Under the pieces are notes generated by a model. It worked only from the letters and a program-made list of their open reading frames with translations, searched no databases and was not told the DNA's origin. Of a stretch of DNA of 64,000 nt, positions 35,615 through 44,060 are shown one piece after another. The DNA is from Candidatus Avedoeria danica (lineage in GTDB: Bacteria > Chloroflexota > Anaerolineae > Epilineales > Epilineaceae), in NCBI GenBank assembly GCA_016703025.1, contig JADJCV010000004.1, positions 372,001 to 436,000 of the forward strand. Direction: 5' to 3'. Numbering within the stretch: position 1 is the first letter of the stretch; every line of letters begins with the position of its first letter. Position numbers and translations under genes: made by a program.

Positions 35615-36211
35615 GTGAAGCGTTGCCAATTGTTCCTACTCGCGTGTACCTTCACCGTCGTTGCAGTCTTGAGTGCCTTTCACGACGCGGCAACGCCTGT
35701 CGCCGCACAGGTTTCCGACCGCAGCCACTTGCGAATCACGAGCAGTGTACCAGCCGGCGGAATGAATCTTGATCAAGTGGTCAATAACTCGATCGTGGTC
35801 AAGATCATTATTGAGGAGAACGGCTTCCCGAACGACGAGGATTACGGATTCTTGACGCTGACGCCGAACAATCCGCCGGCGTACTCATGGAATTGTAGCG
35901 AGTGTGATGACGGATTCTTCAGCGGGTCACCCGTAGCCTGCGCCACGATTGGCGGCTGTGACAGCAACGATGTGAAGGAGTGGCTCGTGGGAGTCACGGT
36001 CAATGTAAGCGCCAATGTTGACGCCGTGGACTACAACATCGCGAGCGGCAACCTTGGCAATGGACAACGCTGGGTGACCAGCGGACCGGACTGCAGCGAT
36101 GTTGTCTCGCCGGTGACTGCTTCCTACTGGGAGACCGATGTGCAGATCGGTTGGGACCAGAGCGCACTCTGCAGCAACAACGGCGTCAGCATCAATCTCG
36201 ATTACCAGTAA
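35615..36211 (+). CDS. Small secreted cysteine-containing protein, unknown family
   Basis: The 198-residue protein starts at GTG behind a strong GGAGGTG. A signal peptide (residues 1-31, ending PVAAQ) precedes a mature part rich in Asn, Ser, Asp and Val with six cysteines: WNCSECDD, VACATIGGCDS, GPDCSD and ALCSNN. It looks like a compact beta-rich extracellular domain with three disulphides. Codon use is clearly less G+C-rich than the neighbours (35761-35820 has 22 G/C of 60). It is followed 92 bp later by another secreted-protein gene of similar composition, likely one unit. I do not recognise it. Confidence 0.8.
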   Translation: MKRCQLFLLACTFTVVAVLSAFHDAATPVAAQVSDRSHLRITSSVPAGGMNLDQVVNNSIVVKIIIEENGFPNDEDYGFLTLTPNNPPAYSWNCSECDDGFFSGSPVACATIGGCDSNDVKEWLVGVTVNVSANVDAVDYNIASGNLGNGQRWVTSGPDCSDVVSPVTASYWETDVQIGWDQSALCSNNGVSINLDYQ

Positions 36212-36303
36212 CGACTGGCGCTATTCAAGGCGGCATCGCAGCGGTCGCCGCGCAGGAGGCCGATGCGATGCCGCCCTGTTCCACGTCGCTAGAGGGCGGA
36301 CGA

Positions 36304-38331
36304 ATGAAGCGAAGATCGTGGAATGCCGGTGGAGTGACACTGCTACTGCTACTGCTAATGCTTCAGTGCGCTGATGCCAACGCAGGCGTGTTGCCAGCCG
36401 CCCCGACACTCTCCACCGACGTCGACGACATGAACTTGGTATTTGTGACTGAGGACTTGCGGATTGGAGCTCGGGGATGTGATTCCATCACGATTTTCGA
36501 TTTTCGCGACCTGCTTCCGATCTACCGCGGATCTGAACGCGTCTCTCCTGGAAGACTTACGGCAACAACGGGACTCACGCTAGTCCTTGCCGTCAACTCC
36601 AACATACTGCTGCAACCATTTCTGTACGCACTACGACGAAACGTTGCCAGTTCTCTCCCGCGGGCTTCAGACTCAGAAGTCACTGGCGCCAACTTTCGCC
36701 TGGGAGGTGGCATTGCCATCGGCCCAGACGACAACACACTTCTTGTTACGACGACCCCGCACTTTCCCAACTACATCGCCCGGCCCGGACCTGCATCCAT
36801 CAGCAAGTACCTATTATCGGAGGTGAAGGGCAGCCGGATTGGACCGGTGCGAGGCCAGTACGTTCTGGACAGTCCTGCAGCCGAGATCATTGTGGATGCC
36901 TTAGGCTCGCGGGCGCATATCTTCACCGTAGCAGGAGTTGTCCGGACGATCAACACACAACGCATGGTCGAGGAAGAACCACCTATCATCGGAGTGGCGC
37001 CAATTGTAAGCGGGTTCGCGTCGGGGCGCGCTCCAGCGACATTCTTTCACGCCACGCTGTCTCCGGATGGGCGCGTGATGGTCGCGAACCGATGGCAGGG
37101 GCGCGGCGTGACACTGTTCGACCTGAATGATCGTTCGGCCATAGCCGTAGATATACCTGTTCCGATTGTAGGTGGTGTAGCTTTCAACCATGCCGATACG
37201 AATCATGGCCTGCTGGCTGTCCACGAGGACTCGCGCATATCCACGTACCGCTACATCCCTCCGGATACGCTTGAGTTAGTGAGCTCAGTCCCTATTGCTC
37301 GCCCCCTTATCTCAGGTCGTGGCGCGCAAGCGGTTCAAGGACCATTCGAGTCGATCGCTTGGTCCGGCGATGGAACACGGCTCATCGCTGCTACGGACGT
37401 CGGGACGGCAGAGTTTCAGGTAATCCGGGTGGAGGACGAAGGAAGGAGACTGATCTCGGAGCGCCTGATGACGGCATGCCCTGCACCGGACGGTCGTCCC
37501 AATTGGTCCAACGATGTCCTGACGTCCAACCGCCTCCGCCCCCCCACCTCGTCCCCCACGCCCAGCCCCACCCCTACGCCCGCCCGAACGACCACCGCCG
37601 CCGCCACCGCGTCCCCGCCCAACCTGCCCACCCCAGTGCCTTCCGTGACCGCCACAGTCACCCCGCCGCCGTCCCCGACGTTCACCGCCTCCCCGTCCCC
37701 CCGTCCCCTCTACCTCCCCCTCGCCCTCCGCGAACGCTGCCTCCCCGATGAGCAGCGCCTCGACATCGCCCTCGTCCTCGACGCCAGCACGTCCATGCTC
37801 GAGCGCACCGCCGCCGGCCGGACGAAGCTCGATGCGGCAACCGAGGCCGCCCGCGTCCTGCTCGACCAACTGCGGCTGGACAAAGGCGATCAGGCCGCGC
37901 TCATCGCGTTCAACGCGGACGTCACGACGCTGCAGACGCTCACGAGCGTGCGCGCGGATCTCGACGGGGCGCTGACGCGCATCGCCGTTGCGCAGCTGAC
38001 ACGCATTGACCTCGGCATCCAAGCCGCCGCCGACGAGCTCCATGGCCCCCGCCACGTCACGTCGCACTTCCCCGTCATGGTCGTCCTCACGGACGGCCGC
38101 GCGAACCCCGTGCCCGTCGACGTGGCCGTGGCGAACGCGGCGGCGGCGAAGGCGGCGGGGATCACGGTCTACACGGTGGGCGTCGGCACCGACCTCGACG
38201 TCGAGGCGTTGCGGGCGATGGCGTCGTCGCCCGCGCACGTGCACCTTGCGCCGGACGCGGAACAGCTGGCGGACGTGTACCGGGCGATCGCGGTGGCGCT
38301 GCCGTGCGCAGGTCGGTATTGGCCGCGGTAA
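36304..38331 (+). CDS. Secreted chimeric protein: AT-rich propeller-like part joined to PT linker and VWA domain
   Basis: The 675-residue protein has a signal peptide (residues 1-28). Residues about 30-405 are repeated beta-strand segments (LFDLNDRSAIAVDIPVPIVGG, ATLSPDGRVMVANR, IAWSGDGTRLIAATDVG) typical of a WD/YVTN-like propeller. A Pro/Thr/Ser linker (about 412-475) ends LYLPLALRERC. A VWA domain follows (about 483-665) with MIDAS DASTS, the Thr of LTRIDLG and Asp of LTDGRANP. Base composition changes inside the frame near 37,520: 36481-36540 is 31 of 60 G/C, 37741-37800 is 41 of 60. GAGGG lies before ATG 36304. It could be a surface adhesion or sensing protein. Confidence 0.85.
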   Translation: MKRRSWNAGGVTLLLLLLMLQCADANAGVLPAAPTLSTDVDDMNLVFVTEDLRIGARGCDSITIFDFRDLLPIYRGSERVSPGRLTATTGLTLVLAVNSNILLQPFLYALRRNVASSLPRASDSEVTGANFRLGGGIAIGPDDNTLLVTTTPHFPNYIARPGPASISKYLLSEVKGSRIGPVRGQYVLDSPAAEIIVDALGSRAHIFTVAGVVRTINTQRMVEEEPPIIGVAPIVSGFASGRAPATFFHATLSPDGRVMVANRWQGRGVTLFDLNDRSAIAVDIPVPIVGGVAFNHADTNHGLLAVHEDSRISTYRYIPPDTLELVSSVPIARPLISGRGAQAVQGPFESIAWSGDGTRLIAATDVGTAEFQVIRVEDEGRRLISERLMTACPAPDGRPNWSNDVLTSNRLRPPTSSPTPSPTPTPARTTTAAATASPPNLPTPVPSVTATVTPPPSPTFTASPSPRPLYLPLALRERCLPDEQRLDIALVLDASTSMLERTAAGRTKLDAATEAARVLLDQLRLDKGDQAALIAFNADVTTLQTLTSVRADLDGALTRIAVAQLTRIDLGIQAAADELHGPRHVTSHFPVMVVLTDGRANPVPVDVAVANAAAAKAAGITVYTVGVGTDLDVEALRAMASSPAHVHLAPDAEQLADVYRAIAVALPCAGRYWPR

Positions 38332-38340
38332 TCAGCGGCG

Positions 38341-38910
38341 TCACATCGTGCCGGCGGCGACGCGAGGTTCCGTATCGACCCGCGTCGTCCTCGTCAGCCC
38401 CCCCCCCCCCATCCCCCCCATCCCAACCCAAGGCACATCCACCCCCACCCGCGCCCCGAGCCGCTCCATCAGCTCGCCCGTGTGCTGCTGGATGTGGCGC
38501 AGGTTGTAGAGCTGGAGTTCGAGCTTGCCGAACGGCAGCCACTCGAACCCCGACGGGGCGTCCAGGTTGACCGACGCGAGCTGTCCGGCAACGTGGTCGC
38601 GGCAGAGCGCCAGGTAGGCCAGCACGTCGTCGCGCGTGTACGGCGCACCGATCGCCACCGGGTCGTGCGGCGGCCAGGGCAGCGCGCCGAAGAACTGGTG
38701 GTGCTCCCGGTGGAGCGCCCACGGTGTGAAAGCGAGCTCGTTCGGGCTGAGGTAGAGGTCCGTGTAGAACAGGACGTGGTAGGCCACGTGCCAGAAGCGG
38801 TTCCTGTCGGCCGGGTCGTCCCACATCGCGTCCGGGCAGAGGCGGACCGTGTGCTCCAGCATGTCGAGGGCGGCGTCGAATTGCGAGCGAAGGACCTGCC
38901 TGATGTCCAC
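38341..38910 (-). CDS. DinB-like metal-binding four-helix protein
   Basis: The 189-residue protein has the DinB/YfiT layout. FWHVAYHVLFYTDLY and LRHIQQHTGEL supply the His residues of the three-histidine metal site. The GTG start has GGAG nine bases upstream. The C-terminus (GMGGMGGGGLTRTTRVD) is encoded over a run of thirteen C on the plus strand (38398-38410), so its length could vary by slippage. Family members are thiol-dependent or metal-dependent transferases, often stress induced; the specific role is unknown. It converges with the VWA gene, nine bases apart. Confidence 0.88.
   Translation of the reverse strand: MDIRQVLRSQFDAALDMLEHTVRLCPDAMWDDPADRNRFWHVAYHVLFYTDLYLSPNELAFTPWALHREHHQFFGALPWPPHDPVAIGAPYTRDDVLAYLALCRDHVAGQLASVNLDAPSGFEWLPFGKLELQLYNLRHIQQHTGELMERLGARVGVDVPWVGMGGMGGGGLTRTTRVDTEPRVAAGTM
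38398..38410. repeat. Homopolymer of thirteen C
   Basis: Thirteen consecutive C lie inside the 3' part of the DinB-like gene, followed after AT by a run of seven more. It is prone to replication slippage or sequencing error. Confidence 0.95.
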
Positions 38911-39020
38911 GTATCGTCGCTCCGATCAAAGGTTGTCATTGGCCGACGGCCGACTCCGGCCGGTGTCGCCATCGGCCGGAATCTAGTGCGGTCAGCGGCC
39001 GCTTCCAGTCAGCGGTCGTC

Positions 39021-40910
39021 TCAGCGGTCGTCGATGCTGAGCGGGCAGAGGCAGAGCGCGGTCGCACCGTTGAGCAGTCGGACGGTCTCCATCGCATCCT
39101 GTGCGGCGGCAAGCGTCGTCAGGCCGGGCACGAGCGACGCCGCGAAGAGGCGCACCGATGCGGCCGTTCGAACCGCCGCGTCGCCCGCGGCGCCCGCCGC
39201 CGGCCCGCGCCGCTTCCGCCCCGCCCGCACCTCCCGCGCCGGCACGCCCGGTCCGACGCCCGCCAGCTCGCGCGCCTTGGCCAGCGCGTCGTCCAACGTG
39301 CCGAGCGCGTCGACGAGGCCGCGCTCGAAGGCTTGCCGGCCCGTCCAGACGCGCCCGCCGGCGACGGCGTCGAGCGCCTCCAGCGGCAGGTTGCGGCTCG
39401 TGGCGACGCGGGCCAGGAAGACGTCGTACACGCGGCGGATGTGGCCGAGCATCGTGTCGCGTTCGGCGTCGCTGAACGCCGTGGCGCTGTCGAACAGGCC
39501 TGCGGCGCCGCCGCGCGAGAGGGTCTCGTGGTTGAAGGTAAGCTTTTCCCAGAGCCCGCCGAGCACGAGCTTGCCGCTGAGGACGCCGATCGAGCCCGTG
39601 ATCGTGCCCGGGTGGGCCACGATCCAGCGGGCGGGTGTGGCCACGTAGTAGCCGCCGGATGCCGCCACGCCGCCCATGTGCGCCACGACCGGCTTCCGGG
39701 CGGCCACGCGCTCGATCGCCGCCGCCATTGCCTCGCTGGCCGTCGCCGACCCGCCGGGCGAGTCGATGGACAGCACGAGCGCCACGGCGTCGTCGTCGGC
39801 CAGGATGCGGCGCGCCTGCTGGACGACCGTCCGATCGCCCGAACGCCCGTCCCCGACGACCGGCACCGGCAACGGCCCCGGCGGCGCGGCGGTCTCGCCG
39901 TCGACGATCGCCCCCTCGATGCGGAGCACGGCGATGTACGGGCCGGGCCGCGGCGGCGGCTCGTTGATCAGGGACCGCCGGGCCTGTCGCTCGTGGACGA
40001 TGACGGCCGGCGGTGCGGCGGGCCGTTCGGCGGGCCGTACGGCGGGCGTCGGGCCGGCGGCCGCTGGTACACCGCCACTGCTGAATCCCCGGGTTCCGCG
40101 CTCTGGTGGCAACCCCGAGCGTGTCCAGTGGCGGTGTGCTAGGCGCGTCGGGAGGTCCTCCTCGCCGCCGACGTGATCGACGATGCCGGCGGCACGCGCC
40201 TCGATGTCCGTGAAGAAGCCGTCGGCCAGCAGCGCGTCGACGGCCTCGGCGGTCAGGCCGCGGCCGTCGGCGATCGAAGCCTTCATCTCCTGCCATGCCC
40301 CCTCGAGGAGCCACTCGCCCATCTCGCGCGCCGCGGCGGACATCTCCCGGCGGGTGAACGTGTCGGCGGCGGTCTTGTGCGGGGCGATCTGAACGGCGTC
40401 GAACCGCAAACCGGCGCGATCGAGGCCGTCGGCGATGTGGAAGTAGCCGCGCCGCAGGCTGAGCGGGCCGACGTGACCGCCCTTCTGGACGATGATCTCA
40501 TCACAGGCGCACGCCAGGAAGTAGCCGCCGAGCGTGTAGTGCGGCGCGAAGGCCACGACGCGCTTGCCGGCCGCACGCACCTCGGCGATCGCCGACCGAA
40601 GCGTCTCGATGGACGATGCCGGCATCGACAGCGGCCGGACATGCAGCACGATGCCCACGGGGCGCGGATCGCGCGCCACGTCGCGCAACAGCGTGACGAG
40701 GTCGCGGATCGTCGGCGCCTGCGGCACGAGGCGCTGCCAGAGCGGGCCGGGCGGCGGCAACGGGGCCATCTGGTCGTCGACGAACGCCAGCACCCATTCG
40801 GGCGCCGGCTCGCGCCAGCGACGGAGTTGATCGAGCTGCCAGGCGCCGAAGACGGCGGCGTGGCCGAGCTGGTCCGCCAGGTTGCGCGGCGCCGGTCCCC
40901 GCACGCTCAC
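39021..40910 (-). CDS. sppA: Signal peptide peptidase SppA, 67K type
   Basis: The 629-residue protein has two tandem S49 peptidase domains. The N-terminal half supplies the catalytic Lys (K179 in IAPHKTAADTFTRREMS) and the C-terminal half the nucleophile Ser (S418 in GGVAASGGYYVATPA), matching the Lys-Ser dyad of E. coli SppA. SIDSPGGSATASEAM is the second-domain signature. It degrades cleaved signal peptides at the membrane. No strong N-terminal anchor is visible. The GTG start overlaps the stop of the upstream lipoprotein gene (GTGA), so the two are coupled. A Pro/Arg-rich linker near 270-315 separates the domains. Confidence 0.93.
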   Translation of the reverse strand: MSVRGPAPRNLADQLGHAAVFGAWQLDQLRRWREPAPEWVLAFVDDQMAPLPPPGPLWQRLVPQAPTIRDLVTLLRDVARDPRPVGIVLHVRPLSMPASSIETLRSAIAEVRAAGKRVVAFAPHYTLGGYFLACACDEIIVQKGGHVGPLSLRRGYFHIADGLDRAGLRFDAVQIAPHKTAADTFTRREMSAAAREMGEWLLEGAWQEMKASIADGRGLTAEAVDALLADGFFTDIEARAAGIVDHVGGEEDLPTRLAHRHWTRSGLPPERGTRGFSSGGVPAAAGPTPAVRPAERPAAPPAVIVHERQARRSLINEPPPRPGPYIAVLRIEGAIVDGETAAPPGPLPVPVVGDGRSGDRTVVQQARRILADDDAVALVLSIDSPGGSATASEAMAAAIERVAARKPVVAHMGGVAASGGYYVATPARWIVAHPGTITGSIGVLSGKLVLGGLWEKLTFNHETLSRGGAAGLFDSATAFSDAERDTMLGHIRRVYDVFLARVATSRNLPLEALDAVAGGRVWTGRQAFERGLVDALGTLDDALAKARELAGVGPGVPAREVRAGRKRRGPAAGAAGDAAVRTAASVRLFAASLVPGLTTLAAAQDAMETVRLLNGATALCLCPLSIDDR

Positions 40911-42463
40911 GGCGCACCGCCGGTCGAGGCCGCGCCGCCGCCGATGAACCGCGCCCAGCCGGCGTCGATGGCCTCCACCCATGCCGGCGAAGGCTCGGCC
41001 ATGCGCTGCGCGGCCACGACGTCCTCGGCGAGCGCGTTCGGCGGGGTCACGACCTCGGCGTACGTCGCCTGCCAGGTCTCGGGGACGAGGTGCGGCCCGA
41101 TCACCGTCGGATCGCCCCAGTTCTCCGGTCCGAGCTTGGCGAACTGGGCTTCAGGATCTTGGAGGAAGTTCGCCAACACGATGGCCCCTTGCTTGTTCGG
41201 CGCGTTGAATGGAATCGCCAGGAAGTGCACCCGTGACAGCATGCCGCCCTCGAGGGCGAACGCACGGGCCCCGGAAAGCGCGGCGGCGCGGGCGGCGGTT
41301 GCGTCATCCTCGGATGCCGCGTCGCCGTCGCCGGCGTTCATCGGTCGCGGCGGCGGTCCGTAGCGCATCGAGATGTCGATCTCGGACGCCGCGAACAGAT
41401 CGTCCGCCTCCGCTTGCGTCTGCGGGTAACGCCCACCCTGCTGCCAGAGCTTGGGCCCGATCGCGTCGAGCTTGGCCCAGCACGGCTCGAGCGCGGCCTC
41501 GGCCGTCGCGTCGTCGTACGGCCGGCTGAAGACCGCCGCGTCGTCGGCGAGGGCGATGCACGCCTGGCGGACGAACGCGCTGCCGACCGGGTCGGGCGGG
41601 GCGGCGTACGTGAAGCGGCCGGGATTCTGCTCGATCCACGTCCAGAGCGCCGGCCAGGACTTCGGTGGCGCCGGCAGGCGCGTCGGGTCGTGCAGCAGCA
41701 CGAAGTGCGTTCGGCCCCAGGCCAGGGCGTTCTCGCCGACGTCCCGGCCGAACGTGCGTTTCAGCCAGCCGTCCTTCGGATCGAGGTAGCGCCGGCTGGG
41801 CGTGTAGCCCGTCCACGGGCCGTAGAGCAGGCCGCCGTCGGCGAGCGCGCCGTAGCTCGCATCGTCGATCCACAGCAGATCGATCGTGCCCGTCGTCGCC
41901 TCGGACGCGCCGAGGGCAGCCGCCTTCTCGGCCGCCAGCTGCGCCACGACGTCGCCGGTCGCTTCCACGTAGTTTGGCGCGACATCGATGCCGTAGCGAC
42001 CCGCCGCCACGTCGACCACCCAGTCGTCCACCCACGCCCGCGGCGGGTCGTCGTCGCGCAGCGCGAAGCGGACGGTCGTGCCGGCCGCGTCGTCCAGGAG
42101 ATGCTGCCAGCTGTACGTTTCGAAGCCGGCCGGGCGGGTGCTGTTCGGCAGCGGGAACTCGCCGCGCTCCGCGAACGTGCCGGGGTCGGACGGGTTCGTC
42201 GTCGGGAACGCCGCGACGGCGGTCAGCATGCGGGCGTCCGCCGTCACGGGCTTGCCGTCCGGTCCGGCCATCCGCAAGCCGCCCGGCAGCGTCGGGGCGG
42301 GCGTCGGCACGCCAGTGCAGCCGGCGAGCGCGAGCACGAGCGCGGCGATGAGGGCCGGGGCGGGCGCGGATGCGGCGGTGCGGGGCGACGGGCACGGTGG
42401 CGGTGGCGGGGCCGGGATCGGGCAGTGGGTCGGGATCGGGCGGTGCGTCGGGATCGGGCTCAT
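40907..42463 (-). CDS. ABC-type solute-binding lipoprotein, YnjB-like
   Basis: The 518-residue protein starts at ATG 42463 with GAGG eight bases upstream. After a Pro-rich tail come a hydrophobic segment and lipobox LVLALAGC, giving lipid attachment. The mature part has the two-lobed binding-protein pattern, with WIDDASYGALADGGLLYGPW, RFTYAAPPDPVGSAFVRQ and HFLAIPFNAPNKQGAIVLANFLQDPEAQ, resembling YnjB. No permease or ATPase gene lies nearby, so its transporter is elsewhere or it works as an orphan receptor. It is coupled to sppA and lies four bases after the flavoprotein gene. The ligand is unknown. Confidence 0.82.
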   Translation of the reverse strand: MSPIPTHRPIPTHCPIPAPPPPPCPSPRTAASAPAPALIAALVLALAGCTGVPTPAPTLPGGLRMAGPDGKPVTADARMLTAVAAFPTTNPSDPGTFAERGEFPLPNSTRPAGFETYSWQHLLDDAAGTTVRFALRDDDPPRAWVDDWVVDVAAGRYGIDVAPNYVEATGDVVAQLAAEKAAALGASEATTGTIDLLWIDDASYGALADGGLLYGPWTGYTPSRRYLDPKDGWLKRTFGRDVGENALAWGRTHFVLLHDPTRLPAPPKSWPALWTWIEQNPGRFTYAAPPDPVGSAFVRQACIALADDAAVFSRPYDDATAEAALEPCWAKLDAIGPKLWQQGGRYPQTQAEADDLFAASEIDISMRYGPPPRPMNAGDGDAASEDDATAARAAALSGARAFALEGGMLSRVHFLAIPFNAPNKQGAIVLANFLQDPEAQFAKLGPENWGDPTVIGPHLVPETWQATYAEVVTPPNALAEDVVAAQRMAEPSPAWVEAIDAGWARFIGGGAASTGGAP

Positions 42464-42467
42464 GGCT

Positions 42468-43838
42468 TCAGCCTCGTGCGGCGGTGCGATCGGCCCAGGC
42501 GCGGCGGGCCGCCAGCCAGCGGGTTGCGAGGGCATGGTTGCCCGGCGAGCGCCGGCGGTGGTGCGCGTCGTCGGCCAACGCGCGCACCGCATCGGCGAAC
42601 ACGCCCGGCGGGCGGATCGCACGGCCAAGCTCGGCGAGCGTGATGCCGGCGTCGATCGCATGCGCCAGCTCGCCGATCGCCGTGGCGGCGTCCGGCCCGA
42701 CGAGCGTTGCGCCGAGCAGGACGTCCGTTCCGGCGGCCAGGTGGAAGACGACGACGCCGACTCGGTTGCCGGCGTTGGACACGTTCGGCGGCGCTTCCGT
42801 TGCCTCCGCATGGTGGACGAGGGTGTCGAGCGGCACATCGGCGGCCTCCGGCTCGTGCGCCAAGAGACCGACGGAGGCCAGCTGGGGTTCGGTGAACACG
42901 ACGCGCGGGATCGTCAGCACATCCGCCCGGCGGCGGCCGTCCAGCAGCGCGTTGCGCAGCGCCACGCGCGTGCAGGCCATTGCGCCCTGCGGCGATGGGT
43001 GGTCGAGCGCCGCGTCACCTGCAGCGTACACCCGCGGGTTCGTCGTGCGCAGGCGTTCGTCCAGGCGCAGGCGGACGCCGTCCAGCTCGACGGCGGCGGC
43101 GGGAAGGTCGAGTGCGCCCAAGTCCGAACGGCGTCCGGCGGCCAAAACGACGGCGTCGAAGGTGTCGGCGTCGAAACTCCCTGCGCTGTCTGTGCCGGCA
43201 ATCGCGCCGCCGCGGAATCCCCAGCCGCCCGCCTGCGTCACGGCTGCCGCCACGCGGTGGTCCGTGCGAACGCGCACGCCGTCCGCCGTGAGGGCGGCGA
43301 GGATCGCCGCCGCAGCGTCCGGTGCCTCGCGCGGCAGAACGCGACCGTCGGCCTCGAAGAGCGTCACCCGACTGCCCCGGCGTGCCAGCGCCTGCGCCAT
43401 CGCGCAGCCGGTGGCGCCGGCGCCGACAACGGCGACGCGGCGGGGCGGCGTCGCGAGGTCGGCCAGCGTGTCGGCGTTCACGCGGGGCACGGCCCCGATG
43501 TCCGTGGCGGACGGCACGACCGGCGTCGCGCCGGTGGCGATCAACGCGCGCACGAAGTGAAGCCGGCGGCCGGCGAGGTGAAGAGCGTCGGCGGCGATGA
43601 AGTGGGGCGCACCGCGGTAGACGTCGATTTCGGCCGCGACGCCGGCGGGCTGCGGACCGTCCGCCTCGCCGACGAGCCATGCCACGCGGGCGCCGAGGGA
43701 GGCGGCTTCGCATGCCGCCCAACGCGCGGCGCGGTCGCTGCCGAGGATGACGATGTCGTAGCGGCCGGGTGGGATCGGGTTTGACCCGGCGTCCGCCGTC
43801 GGACGGGCGGTGTTCGGTTGACTGGGGTGAGTCGGCAT
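42468..43838 (-). CDS. Degenerate pyridine nucleotide-disulphide oxidoreductase-like flavoprotein
   Basis: The 456-residue protein has the mercuric-reductase/lipoamide-dehydrogenase layout: an N-terminal FAD-type segment, NAD-binding VAVVGAGATGCAMAQALARRG, YAAGDAAL and a dimerisation domain starting PRVVFTEPQLASVGL. Key residues are missing. The FAD loop reads ILGSDRAARWAA instead of GxGxxG, the redox CxxxxC motif is absent, and the C-terminal His-Pro...Glu is replaced by IRPPGVFADAV. It is therefore unlikely to be a normal disulphide reductase. GGAG is seven bases before the ATG. It diverges from korA, 222 bp apart, and heads the unit with the lipoprotein and sppA. Confidence 0.85.
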   Translation of the reverse strand: MPTHPSQPNTARPTADAGSNPIPPGRYDIVILGSDRAARWAACEAASLGARVAWLVGEADGPQPAGVAAEIDVYRGAPHFIAADALHLAGRRLHFVRALIATGATPVVPSATDIGAVPRVNADTLADLATPPRRVAVVGAGATGCAMAQALARRGSRVTLFEADGRVLPREAPDAAAAILAALTADGVRVRTDHRVAAAVTQAGGWGFRGGAIAGTDSAGSFDADTFDAVVLAAGRRSDLGALDLPAAAVELDGVRLRLDERLRTTNPRVYAAGDAALDHPSPQGAMACTRVALRNALLDGRRRADVLTIPRVVFTEPQLASVGLLAHEPEAADVPLDTLVHHAEATEAPPNVSNAGNRVGVVVFHLAAGTDVLLGATLVGPDAATAIGELAHAIDAGITLAELGRAIRPPGVFADAVRALADDAHHRRRSPGNHALATRWLAARRAWADRTAARG

Positions 43839-43912
43839 GGCGCGCTCCGCGGCAGGTCGAGCGGGTATGTTAGCGCGGGCACCTGAGAATCGCCCCGCGC
43901 GCAGGCGTGGCC

Positions 43913-43918
43913 TATAAT
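43913..43918 (+). promoter_or_regulatory. korA: TATAAT -10 box of korA
   Basis: A perfect TATAAT lies 142 bp before the korA ATG. No -35 match is seen at 16-19 bp, so it may depend on an activator. Confidence 0.45.
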
Positions 43919-44060
43919 GGCCTGCAACACCTACATTCGCGACCACGCGCCTCCTTCTTGGCCGTGACCCGCCCGATGACGGGCGCGGCGCGGCCTTTGC
44001 GTGTGGCCTTCGCCGGCGGCGCCGTTCGCCTCGTCCGTCGCCGCCAGGAGTGGTAAGCAC

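Noticed and set aside
35160..37520. A mobile element such as an insertion sequence
   Set aside because: Composition suggests transfer, but no transposase, integrase, terminal inverted repeats or target duplication could be found.
40907..42838. 643-codon form of the solute-binding protein
   Set aside because: The first 125 codons are antisense-like sequence over the flavoprotein gene; the lipobox signal starts at ATG 42463.
44001..44060. Upstream start for korA
   Set aside because: The extra 20 residues have no similarity to the family and the ribosome site CAGGAG lies within them.
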